22,889 nt of DNA from a virus. This document shows, piece by piece, positions 6,229-11,393 of this stretch (positions are counted from its first letter, which is position 1; each line of letters starts with the position of its first letter). Where the stretch lies: IMG/VR virus record IMGVR_UViG_3300030060_001216, positions 1 through 22,889 of that record; one strand, given 5' to 3'. Under the pieces are notes generated by a model, which had not been told where the DNA came from, searched no databases, and saw only the letters and a program-made list of their open reading frames with translations. Both the position numbers and the translations under genes were made by a program.

Positions 6229-6426
6229 ATGAGCATAAATCCATTTGAAAGAAAAGATAGCAGAGGAGGGGGGTACGCTAAGAGAAAGTTTACCTTACAA
6301 GAGGCTATAGAAATTAGAGAAGAATATAATCAGGGGGGGGTGTCCCAGAATCAACTTGCTAGAAAGTATAATGTTTCTCAGCCTATTATTAATATGTTGT
6401 TGAGAAAGAAAACTTATACAAAATAA
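6229..6426 (+). CDS. Small helix-turn-helix protein, resolvase-type HTH
   Basis: The 65-residue protein contains residues 21-62, FTLQEAIEIREEYN then GVSQNQLARKYNVSQPIINM. This is the classic pattern of an HTH_23/resolvase-like domain: a regulated helix, then Q-LA-KY-VSQ-IIN as turn and recognition helix. It is likely a DNA-binding regulator of phage transcription. It starts immediately after the previous stop. Two poly-G runs (6268-6273 and 6333-6340) fall inside it, both at glycine turns (RGGGY and QGGV). It is the last gene of the replication operon and lies just before a new promoter at 6428. Confidence 0.75.
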   Translation: MSINPFERKDSRGGGYAKRKFTLQEAIEIREEYNQGGVSQNQLARKYNVSQPIINMLLRKKTYTK

Positions 6427-6427
6427 T

Positions 6428-6458
6428 TTTGTACTTTATAAAATAATTTGTATGTTTG
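6428..6458 (+). promoter_or_regulatory. Strong Bacteroidota-type promoter for the gene at 6549
   Basis: TTTG at 6428-6431, a 19-base spacer, and TATGTTTG at 6451-6458: the same spacing and boxes as the promoter at 2069-2099. The leader to the ATG at 6549 is about 85 bases and contains a G7 run and a TAACCC motif. Confidence 0.8.
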
Positions 6459-6548
6459 TGGTGTGTATGGGTAGTGATAGAGGGGCAAGGTAGGGGGGGT
6501 GCTCTTACACAACTTTAAAAAAAGTAACCCTAAAATAAAAAAATAATT

Positions 6549-6878
6549 ATGAGAGCAGGTTCAGACATAGGATATTGTGACAGCGATTACAGAAACAAAA
6601 ATACAGTTCCAAACTTACCAAGTGAAGAAGATGTAACAAATCATTTAGAGTCTATGGGCTTTGAAGTAAATGATATAAGAGTAGGAGATAAAGACTTAGA
6701 CATACATATTACTTACAATGGATTGTCTTATGACTTTGTAGATTTTGATTGGGATTGTTATGAATCATTTGATAAAGATAATTATTTAAAAGAATATGAT
6801 GAGGTTTACAGTATGTGCTGTGGAGTTCCAATAGATACAGATATAAGACGTTGTAACAGTTGTCAAGAGGCTTTATAA
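6549..6878 (+). CDS. 109-residue acidic protein with a C-terminal zinc-ribbon-like motif
   Basis: The protein is strongly acidic. Residues 1-75 contain strand-like segments rich in Asp (VGDKDLDIHITYNG; DFVDFDWDCY). The C-terminus, MCCGVPIDTDIRRCNSCQEA, holds two Cys pairs (CC and CxxC) separated by about ten residues, which looks like a minimal zinc ribbon. I do not recognise the family. It is a single-gene unit with its own strong promoter and a good terminator directly behind it, which implies tightly timed expression. A role as a small protein-protein or nucleic-acid adaptor is possible but not demonstrated. Confidence 0.75.
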   Translation: MRAGSDIGYCDSDYRNKNTVPNLPSEEDVTNHLESMGFEVNDIRVGDKDLDIHITYNGLSYDFVDFDWDCYESFDKDNYLKEYDEVYSMCCGVPIDTDIRRCNSCQEAL

Positions 6879-6903
6879 ATTTGTGTATTCATTTGTTTGA
6901 AAA

Positions 6904-6936
6904 GTGGGAGTGGTTGAAACTGCTCCCCTTTTTTTT
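6904..6936 (+). terminator. Intrinsic terminator
   Basis: Stem GGGAG (6906-6910) with CTCCC (6923-6927), with additional GTT/AAC pairs inside, is followed by eight T (6929-6936). It closes the single-gene unit of 6549-6878. Confidence 0.8.
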
Positions 6937-6993
6937 ACTGAAATTGCCAGCAAAATCCCAGCGAAACTGCTGTGAAACTGCTGGGTCTGCTGT
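6916..6993 (+). repeat. Iteron-like repeats GAAACTGCT with an embedded hairpin
   Basis: GAAACTGCT occurs at 6916-6924, 6963-6971 and 6974-6982; a variant, GAAATTGCC, is at 6940-6948, and a TCTGCTG remnant follows at 6986-6992. The two adjacent copies form a perfect 11-base tandem step. CCCAGC (6957-6962) pairs with GCTGGG (6980-6985) around them. This is the most GC-rich patch in the neighbourhood and is followed by a very AT-rich stretch. The first copy overlaps the terminator stem. Confidence 0.6.
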
Positions 6994-7205
6994 ATAAAAT
7001 ATAGTATGCACTTATAGTTATTAACAATTCTTTTGTTCATAACTTTTTTATCTTTTTTATTTTGTTTTTAATTATTTTTTGTTATTCGCCTGTACTTATA
7101 TAACAAAAGGAGTATATAAATTTTTTTATTTTTTTTAAATTTATTTGTATTGTATTAAAATATTTTTATTATATTTGTCTCAATTATTAATTTAAACTAT
7201 AACAA
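6994..7205. other. Very AT-rich non-coding stretch, candidate DNA-unwinding element
   Basis: There is no gene between the iteron-like repeats and the first small gene at 7206. The stretch is dominated by T-runs on the + strand (for example around 7046-7080 and 7120-7140). It ends in a promoter-like sequence at 7170-7177. Confidence 0.45.
7144..7177 (+). promoter_or_regulatory. Candidate promoter for the small-gene operon
   Basis: A perfect -7 box, TATATTTG, is at 7170-7177. The upstream TTTG at 7144-7147 is 22 bases away and a TTG at 7150-7152 is 17 bases away, so the -33 half is imperfect. The leader to the ATG at 7206 is about 25 bases. Confidence 0.55.
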
Positions 7206-7382
7206 ATGACAAAGGAAGAAAAATTAAAAATACATTATTTATGTGATGCAAGCAAATATGCTTTAATTTTAGATTTAAAAGAAAAAAACAAAAAGTTAAA
7301 AGAAGAATTAAATCACTATATAATAAAAGAAATAAAGGAAGCAGAAGAATGGCTAAAAGAAAAACAAAATAAAAATAAATAA
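7206..7382 (+). CDS. 58-residue charged helical protein
   Basis: An ATG at 7206 follows the leader ATAACA, and the frame ends with TAA at 7380-7382. The product begins MTKEEKLKIHYLCDASKYAL and then becomes an almost uninterrupted Lys/Glu-rich helix to the end (KEAEEWLKEKQNKNK), most likely a coiled coil. It is the first gene after the promoter-like box at 7170. I recognise no family. The coding call rests on its position in a dense run of similar small genes and on a reasonable leader. Confidence 0.6.
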   Translation: MTKEEKLKIHYLCDASKYALILDLKEKNKKLKEELNHYIIKEIKEAEEWLKEKQNKNK

Positions 7383-7386
7383 AATT

Positions 7387-7518
7387 ATGACATATTTAGA
7401 AAAACTAGAAAAAGAAAGAAAGAAAGAAAGAAACAAAAATTTATTTTGTTGCTTTATCTTTTTACTGGTGGTTACGTTATCACCTTTTATAGAATCAATT
7501 TTTAATTTAAATATATAA
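7387..7518 (+). CDS. 43-residue single-pass membrane protein
   Basis: An ATG at 7387 follows the previous stop by four bases. The N-terminal half is a Lys/Glu/Arg-rich segment encoded partly by tandem GAAA repeats (7411-7432). The C-terminal half is a hydrophobic span, NLFCCFIFLLVVTLSPF, at about residues 18-34. This gives a basic N-in anchor with a single membrane helix. The GAAA tandem repeat could expand or contract, but only multiples of three units keep the frame. The function is unknown. Confidence 0.55.
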   Translation: MTYLEKLEKERKKERNKNLFCCFIFLLVVTLSPFIESIFNLNI

Positions 7519-7556
7519 ACAAATGAAAACAACCGAAATAATTATTTTTTAACACT

Positions 7557-7688
7557 ATGATAAAAGAAAATAACAATTCACACAATTTAAAAAGACTTTT
7601 AAAACTTAATAAAATAACATTTCAAAATTATTTATTTAGATTAAAAGCAAATCAATTAAATATTAACACCTATAAATTAAAACAATGA
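7557..7688 (+). CDS. 43-residue small basic protein, possible HTH
   Basis: An ATG at 7557 and TGA at 7686-7688, which overlaps the next ATG (ATGA). The sequence MIKENNNSHNLKRLLKLNKI followed by TFQNYLFRLKANQLNINTY is basic and helical, and could be the first two or three helices of a Cro-like helix-turn-helix, although it is shorter than a typical domain. No other motif is visible. The four-base overlap with the downstream gene supports translation. Confidence 0.5.
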   Translation: MIKENNNSHNLKRLLKLNKITFQNYLFRLKANQLNINTYKLKQ

Positions 7689-7891
7689 AAACAAAATTAA
7701 CACCTTATTTAGCTGTGGGCATTGCAGAAGGATTTGAAGAAGCAGAAACCGAAAAACAATTTTTAGAAGCGTGGCAGTATATATATGACAATGAATTATA
7801 CTTAGGTTTGCAGGGTAGGTTTGGGCGTACATTAGAAAGTTTAATCGAACAAGGATATATTAATACAAACAATAAAACAAAAAACAAATGA
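7685..7891 (+). CDS. 68-residue phage protein, DUF7417-like
   Basis: The product has an N-terminal helix (LAVGIAEGFEEAETEKQFLE) and the motif LYLGLQGRFGRTLESLIEQG at about residues 38-57. A W-x(n)-L-x-LQG-x-FGR-x(n)-LI-x-G arrangement is common in small phage proteins, from memory those grouped as DUF7417. No function is known for the family. It overlaps the upstream gene and the downstream gene by four bases each, so it is translationally coupled. Confidence 0.7.
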   Translation: MKTKLTPYLAVGIAEGFEEAETEKQFLEAWQYIYDNELYLGLQGRFGRTLESLIEQGYINTNNKTKNK

Positions 7892-8301
7892 AAACAACAA
7901 AACACATTAAAAAACTAGCGTTTGCAATGGCTAAAGAAGACATTAAAAAATCTAATTTTTGGACAGACAAAGACATTGACAAACTAACAGAATGGAACGC
8001 CGAAACACTTACAAAAATTAAAAATTCTTTATTAAATGGTAGATTTTACGCAGGTGTTAAAAGTGTTTCAAGTTCTGGAATGAGCAGAAAAATAATACTT
8101 GCTTACATACATAAAAATAAACTTTACAAAATAACAGACAAACAAATATTGTCTTTGGCTGGTTGTGATAAAAATGGTAGAATTTCAGGTTGTGGAATGG
8201 ATATGTTATTCCACGCACAATATACACTCTTTCATAATTTACACAAAACGTATAAACAAGCACATTATCAAAAAAGAATGAGACAATATAATAATTTATA
8301 A
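7888..8301 (+). CDS. 137-residue conserved phage protein with SSSGMSR and GCGMDM motifs
   Basis: The N-terminal third is a Lys-rich helical segment. The conserved core runs from FYAGVKSVSSSGMSRKI (about residues 53-69) through ITDKQILSLAGC to ISGCGMDMLFHAQYTLFHNL (about 99-118). Proteins with the paired SSSGMSR and GCGMDM motifs are familiar from many phages and from small defence or counter-defence loci, but I know of no assigned function. The conserved Ser, Arg, Cys, Asp and His residues could form an active or binding site; that is inference. It is the largest protein of the small-gene operon. Confidence 0.7.
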   Translation: MKTTKHIKKLAFAMAKEDIKKSNFWTDKDIDKLTEWNAETLTKIKNSLLNGRFYAGVKSVSSSGMSRKIILAYIHKNKLYKITDKQILSLAGCDKNGRISGCGMDMLFHAQYTLFHNLHKTYKQAHYQKRMRQYNNL

Positions 8302-8333
8302 TATTAACAATTAAATAAATAAAACAATGAAAG
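8294..8333 (+). repeat. Gene-boundary direct repeat, copy 1 (40 bases)
   Basis: It covers the stop region of the gene ending at 8301, the A-rich leader and the ATG at 8327. It is identical over 40 bases to 8610-8649 and shares 27 bases with 8792-8818. Confidence 0.9.
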
Positions 8334-8617
8334 TAAAAATAATGCAAAGGAGTGTATATCATAAATACGCAGAAATAGAAATTGAAATTCCTAATGACTG
8401 GAATAATAAAAATGGTGTTGAGAATTATTATGATGAACACATAAATGATTATTTACACGACAACGAACATCTATACGTAAATAAAATTGATGAAGCTATA
8501 AACAAAGCAGACTTTGAATATGGCTCTGGCGTAGATGATTATCGTGGTATGAATGAGCCAGAATCAGACTCTGAATGGAGGTTTGAATTAAATAACGGAT
8601 ACGGAGGACATTTATAA
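8327..8617 (+). CDS. 96-residue acidic hypothetical protein flanked by direct repeats
   Basis: The protein begins MKVKIMQRSVYHKYAEIEIE, has strand-like N-terminal segments, then an Asp/Asn/Glu-rich middle (NYYDEHINDYLHDNEH) and a C-terminal GYGGHL. It is strongly acidic, a common property of phage proteins that mimic DNA, but nothing specific proves mimicry. It is bracketed by identical 40-base repeats that include its own start and the next gene's start, so it looks like an exchangeable cassette. I recognise no family. Confidence 0.7.
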   Translation: MKVKIMQRSVYHKYAEIEIEIPNDWNNKNGVENYYDEHINDYLHDNEHLYVNKIDEAINKADFEYGSGVDDYRGMNEPESDSEWRFELNNGYGGHL

Positions 8618-8649
8618 TATTAACAATTAAATAAATAAAACAATGAAAG
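8610..8649 (+). repeat. Gene-boundary direct repeat, copy 2 (40 bases)
   Basis: Identical to 8294-8333, again spanning stop codon, leader and start codon, so the 96-residue gene between them could be lost or gained by recombination. Confidence 0.9.
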
Positions 8650-8804
8650 AAAAAACAATAAAAGAAAAAACAATAAATGAATTATTTGATATTCTTTACG
8701 ATTTAGAAATATATTTAGAATTTGATGAAACAGAACAAGGAAAAAAACTCGGAGAATTTATAAATAAATTACAAAAAGAACTAATAAATAAAACAATTAA
8801 ATAA
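8643..8804 (+). CDS. 53-residue acidic helical protein
   Basis: An ATG at 8643 lies within boundary repeat copy 2, and TAA is at 8802-8804, inside copy 3. The product starts with a short duplicated motif, MKEKTIKEKTI, then INELFDILYDLEIYLEFDET and a C-terminal charged helix. It is probably a two-helix protein. The function is unknown. Its start sits in exactly the same leader sequence as the genes on either side, which supports translation. Confidence 0.6.
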   Translation: MKEKTIKEKTINELFDILYDLEIYLEFDETEQGKKLGEFINKLQKELINKTIK

Positions 8805-8818
8805 ATAAAACAATGAAA
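8792..8818 (+). repeat. Gene-boundary direct repeat, copy 3 (27 bases)
   Basis: Shares 27 bases with copies 1 and 2, from AACAATT through the ATG at 8813. Part of it encodes the C-terminal TIK of the preceding gene. Confidence 0.85.
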
Positions 8819-8968
8819 CAAAATTTAATTAATCAAATAGGTTTTTTATTAATGATTAACACAGAAACAAAAGAAGATATAAAAGAATATAAAACACTTT
8901 TATATAATTGTAACAACTATACAATAAAACAATTAAAAGAATTAATAAATATTATGAATAAAAGTTAA
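8813..8968 (+). CDS. 51-residue hypothetical protein
   Basis: An ATG at 8813 lies in boundary repeat copy 3, and TAA is at 8966-8968. The sequence MKQNLINQIGFLLMINTETK then EDIKEYKTLLYNC and a C-terminal helix suggests a compact helical protein. No motif is recognised. Its N-terminal pattern is loosely like its neighbours, as expected from shared start regions, but no convincing protein-level homology between them is visible. Confidence 0.55.
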   Translation: MKQNLINQIGFLLMINTETKEDIKEYKTLLYNCNNYTIKQLKELINIMNKS

Positions 8969-8973
8969 TAACT

Positions 8974-9054
8974 ATGAACAATAAACAATTACCTATTAGT
9001 AACTTCTGGTTATTAATTGCTTTAATTTTATCCTTATTAGGTTGCTTTAATTAG
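8974..9054 (+). CDS. 26-residue membrane micropeptide overlapping the terminator
   Basis: An ATG at 8974 and TAG at 9052-9054 encode MNNKQLPISNFWLLIALILS followed by LLGCFN. One hydrophobic segment covers residues 11-24. The end LLGC resembles a lipoprotein lipobox, but those codons also form the left arm of the terminator, so the likeness may be forced by the RNA structure. If translated, it would be a tiny inner-membrane peptide. The evidence is weak: position after the 51-residue gene, a plausible start, and hydrophobicity. Confidence 0.4.
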   Translation: MNNKQLPISNFWLLIALILSLLGCFN

Positions 9055-9068
9055 CAACCTTTTTTTTT
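9039..9068 (+). terminator. Strong intrinsic terminator of the small-gene operon
   Basis: A perfect 8-base stem, AGGTTGCT (9039-9046) with AGCAACCT (9053-9060), has a 6-base loop and is followed by nine T (9060-9068). It overlaps the last codons of the micropeptide. Confidence 0.9.
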
Positions 9069-9400
9069 ATTATAATGTCTTACTATTGATTTATTTTGTT
9101 GTTGCTTTAAATGGTGTTTAAAATGTGTTAGAATGATTGCATTTTTTAAGTTAATATGCAAATATTCACAAATTAAACGCACTTTTTATTTATTTTGTTG
9201 CAAATTGTTTTTTTTTGATTCCGTCAAATATTAGTGGCCCCGTAGTTAAGCATATCCACACAACCACACCAATTTTAAATCCAATTTTATAGGCTAATTA
9301 TTTAATTATTAAGTTTAGATAAAAACTTATTATAAGAAGGCTTCGAAGTTAGTGTTTTATTTTTTAATTTTTAAGCAACTTTTGTGTAGAAAATAGCACT

Positions 9401-9429
9401 AAGGGTTTGTAAAGGGTATATAGTACCCT
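9401..9429 (+). repeat. GGGT/GGGT/ACCC element, copy B
   Basis: GGGT at 9403-9406 and 9414-9417, 11 bases apart, then ACCC at 9425-9428. AGGGTA (9413-9418) and TACCCT (9424-9429) form a 6-base hairpin. The sequence after it (CCCTATA, then A-rich purines) also resembles that following copy A. Confidence 0.6.
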
Positions 9430-9502
9430 ATAAGATATATATAAAGCTAAAGAAAAAGATAAGGTTATAGTTAATTATATAAAATTGCTAAGTTTTTTTT
9501 GT

Positions 9503-9510
9503 TACTTTTG
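9503..9510 (+). promoter_or_regulatory. Candidate -7 box for the packaging/structural operon
   Basis: TACTTTTG matches TANNTTTG; a possible TTG at 9485-9487 is only 15 bases upstream, so the -33 half is poor. The leader to the terminase small-subunit ATG is about 30 bases. A weak host-type -33 box would suit a late promoter that needs an activator. Confidence 0.5.
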
Positions 9511-9546
9511 TAATATAATTTACATATATATAGAGTTCAATTTTAT

Positions 9547-9915
9547 ATGGCAGAGAAAAAAAAGAAAGTTATTGGTAAACCTTTTGCAGTAGGAAATACT
9601 GTTGGTGGTAGAACTAAAGGTTCTATGAATAGAGTAACAAAATTTTCAAGAGAGGTTTTGACTATGGCTTTAGCAGGTCAAGAGGAGAATATAAGAAATG
9701 CTCTGGAAAAATTAGCAGAGAAAAATCCTGAGGCATATATTGGTGCAGTAGCAAAACTTCTTAACTACGCAATACCTAAATTACAAGCAACAGAAATTAG
9801 TGCTAATGGTAATACCAAAATAGAAATTACACTTGATGACTCTATGTCTGTAGAACAGCTTAAAGAAAAAATGGCTGAGATGGAAGCAGACGATACAGAA
9901 TTTGAAGAACTGTAA
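9547..9915 (+). CDS. Probable terminase small subunit
   Basis: The 122-residue protein has a basic N-terminus (MAEKKKKVIGKPF) and the segment VGNTVGGRTKGSMNRVTKFS (about residues 15-34), which resembles the DUF5681-type GN-GGR-KGS-N motif found at the start of many phage small terminase-like proteins. Helical segments with NALEKLAEKNPEAYIGAVAK follow, then an acidic C-terminus ending DDTEFEEL. It overlaps the large terminase gene by one base (TAATG), the usual gene order for a packaging module. It would recognise the packaging site and form a ring at the motor. The identity is partly from position. Confidence 0.65.
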   Translation: MAEKKKKVIGKPFAVGNTVGGRTKGSMNRVTKFSREVLTMALAGQEENIRNALEKLAEKNPEAYIGAVAKLLNYAIPKLQATEISANGNTKIEITLDDSMSVEQLKEKMAEMEADDTEFEEL

Positions 9916-11342
9916 TGAACGAACAACATAAAAAACAATTACTGCAAGCTATGGAAAAGGCGATTTGTGAAAAATCGTTTTATGAGTTCTTTGTTAAAGC
10001 TTGGCATATAGCAGAACCAGCAGTACCACTATCAACAAATTTTCATCACAAATATTTATGTGATATATTACAAGCAGAAGCAGAAAGAATAAGAGATGGT
10101 GTAAAAAAAGATAAAGATATAATTATCAATATTCCATTTCGTAGCACAAAGTCATTACTTGTAACAGTTATGTTTCCAGCATGGTGCTGGGCAGTATATC
10201 CCAAAATGAGATTTATTACTGCATCATACTCAGCAGAGATTAGTATTGAACACGCAACTAGAAGTAGAGATATAATACAAAGTGAATGGTATCAAAACTT
10301 ATGGGGCGATACATATCAAATTAAAAAAGACCAAAACCTAAAAGCAAGATATGAAAATACTTTTCTTGGTGTTCGTAGAGCAACATCTGTAGGAGGTTCA
10401 GTTACAGGTCAGGGTGGAGATATAATATTAGTGGATGACCCTACATCACCAAAAAATGCTGCATCTGAAACAGAAAGAGATAATGCTAACGAATGGTACA
10501 AGTCAACACTATATTCAAGACTAAACAACCCAACAACAGGTGTTAGAATCATTATTATGCAAAGAGTACATGAAGATGACCTAAGTGGCTACCTCTTATA
10601 CAACTCACCAGACAAACATAGACATATCTGCATACCAGCAGAACTATCTGAAGATTTGAAACCCCAACACCTAGCAGAACATTATGAAGATGGACTATTT
10701 TGGACTGATAGATTTTCAAGAGAAGTGCTAGATGACTATAAGTCAGCATTAGGCTCTTATGGCTATGCAGGACAGCTACAACAAAGACCTACACCTGCTG
10801 ATAGTGGTATGATACAAAAAAATTGGTTCAATATAGACCAAAAAAAATCCGAAGGAGATGTTCACTTTGTGATAGACCCAGCATATACTGCTAGTCAACA
10901 AAACGACCCCTCTGCACTTATGGCTTATAAGTTCTTTGACAACAAATGGCAAATCATTGAGGTTCAGAATGTTAGGTTAGAGTTCCCTGATTTGATAAAA
11001 CACATAGGTAGATTTGTTCATAAAAATGGATATACCAGCAGGTCAAAAATATATGTAGAGCCAAAAGCAAGTGGTAAATCTATAGTGCAAACACTAATTC
11101 GTGAAACAGGACTGAATGTTAAGGAAGATAAGCCACCAACTAAAGATAAAGTGGCTAGAGTACAAGATATTAGTGCAAGTATAGAAAGTGGTAGGGTGTC
11201 TTTACTAAAAGGAGCTTGGAATGAGGAGTTTTTACTACAATGCCAACAATTTCCTGCTGCCAAGCATGATGATATGGTAGATTGTCTTGTTATGGCACTA
11301 AATAAGCATTTTAATGCTTCAAAAGTGGTATATTTCGGATAA
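9915..11342 (+). CDS. terL: Terminase large subunit
   Basis: The 475-residue protein has the two expected parts. ATPase: a Walker A-like PFRSTKS (74-80, with K79), an adenine-binding region, and Walker B ILVDDP (171-176). Nuclease: FVIDPAY (D321), a second Asp at about 331, YVEPKASGKS (E382) and HDDMVDCLVMAL (D452, D453, D456), the RNase H-like metal-binding set. QLQQRPTPADSGMI at 287-300 is the typical linker. It packages DNA into the procapsid and cuts it. The Walker A is a variant, with R and S where classical motifs have small residues before GK, as in many terminases. The length is normal for the family. Confidence 0.95.
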   Translation: MNEQHKKQLLQAMEKAICEKSFYEFFVKAWHIAEPAVPLSTNFHHKYLCDILQAEAERIRDGVKKDKDIIINIPFRSTKSLLVTVMFPAWCWAVYPKMRFITASYSAEISIEHATRSRDIIQSEWYQNLWGDTYQIKKDQNLKARYENTFLGVRRATSVGGSVTGQGGDIILVDDPTSPKNAASETERDNANEWYKSTLYSRLNNPTTGVRIIIMQRVHEDDLSGYLLYNSPDKHRHICIPAELSEDLKPQHLAEHYEDGLFWTDRFSREVLDDYKSALGSYGYAGQLQQRPTPADSGMIQKNWFNIDQKKSEGDVHFVIDPAYTASQQNDPSALMAYKFFDNKWQIIEVQNVRLEFPDLIKHIGRFVHKNGYTSRSKIYVEPKASGKSIVQTLIRETGLNVKEDKPPTKDKVARVQDISASIESGRVSLLKGAWNEEFLLQCQQFPAAKHDDMVDCLVMALNKHFNASKVVYFG

Positions 11343-11349
11343 TTTAATA

Positions 11350-11393
11350 ATTTACACAAATATTGCTGTATTTTCAAGAAAATATTTGTAAAT
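11350..11393 (+). other. Complex hairpin between the terminase and structural genes
   Basis: Inner stem TATTTTC (11369-11375) pairs with GAAAATA (11378-11384). An outer stem pairs ATTTAC...AAA (11350-11360) with TTTGTAAAT (11385-11393). A longer alternative pairing of ATTTAC-AC-AAATATT with AATATTTGTAAAT also exists. No T-run follows directly. Confidence 0.5.

Larger units (their letters stand above)
5500..6499 (+). repeat. Cluster of six poly-G runs of six to eight bases
   Basis: Runs are at 5500-5505 (6), 5758-5763 (6), 6106-6113 (8), 6268-6273 (6), 6333-6340 (8) and 6493-6499 (7). Each is preceded by A, and five of the six are followed by T. All are on the same strand. Elsewhere the window holds no G-run longer than five. 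Confidence 0.8.
9069..9546. other. Long non-coding region upstream of the terminase genes
   Basis: About 480 bases with no gene on either strand. Contents seen: DnaA-box-like ATATCCACA (9252-9260) and ATATTCACA (9162-9170); a GC-richer patch around 9234-9270 with GTGGCCCCG and two CCACAC motifs; a repeated CCAATTTTA (9269-9277, 9281-9289); a tandem TAATTATT (9295-9302, 9303-9310); palindromes CTTATTATAAG (9326-9336) and CTTCGAAG (9341-9348); GGGT element copy B; and a promoter box at 9503. The position before the terminase suits a packaging site, but none is proven. Confidence 0.6.

Noticed and set aside
6106-6340. Poly-G runs considered as a G-quadruplex
   Set aside because: The runs are too far apart (tens to hundreds of bases) to form a single intramolecular quadruplex.
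8057-8440. 127-codon open frame on the - strand
   Set aside because: It runs antisense across two well-supported + strand genes and their shared boundary repeat, its product is rich in Phe, Tyr and Ile as expected from antisense AT-rich DNA, and no promoter serves it.
8294-8818. Repeats considered as a CRISPR array
   Set aside because: Only three copies, of unequal length, separated by protein-coding genes of unequal size rather than by spacers.
9234-9270. GC-richer patch considered as a tRNA or attachment site
   Set aside because: No cloverleaf can be built, and with no integrase nearby there is no support for an attachment site; kept only as a possible packaging or origin signal.
11018-11377. 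119-codon open frame on the - strand
   Set aside because: It lies antisense within the 3' end of the large terminase gene, whose motifs are unambiguous.
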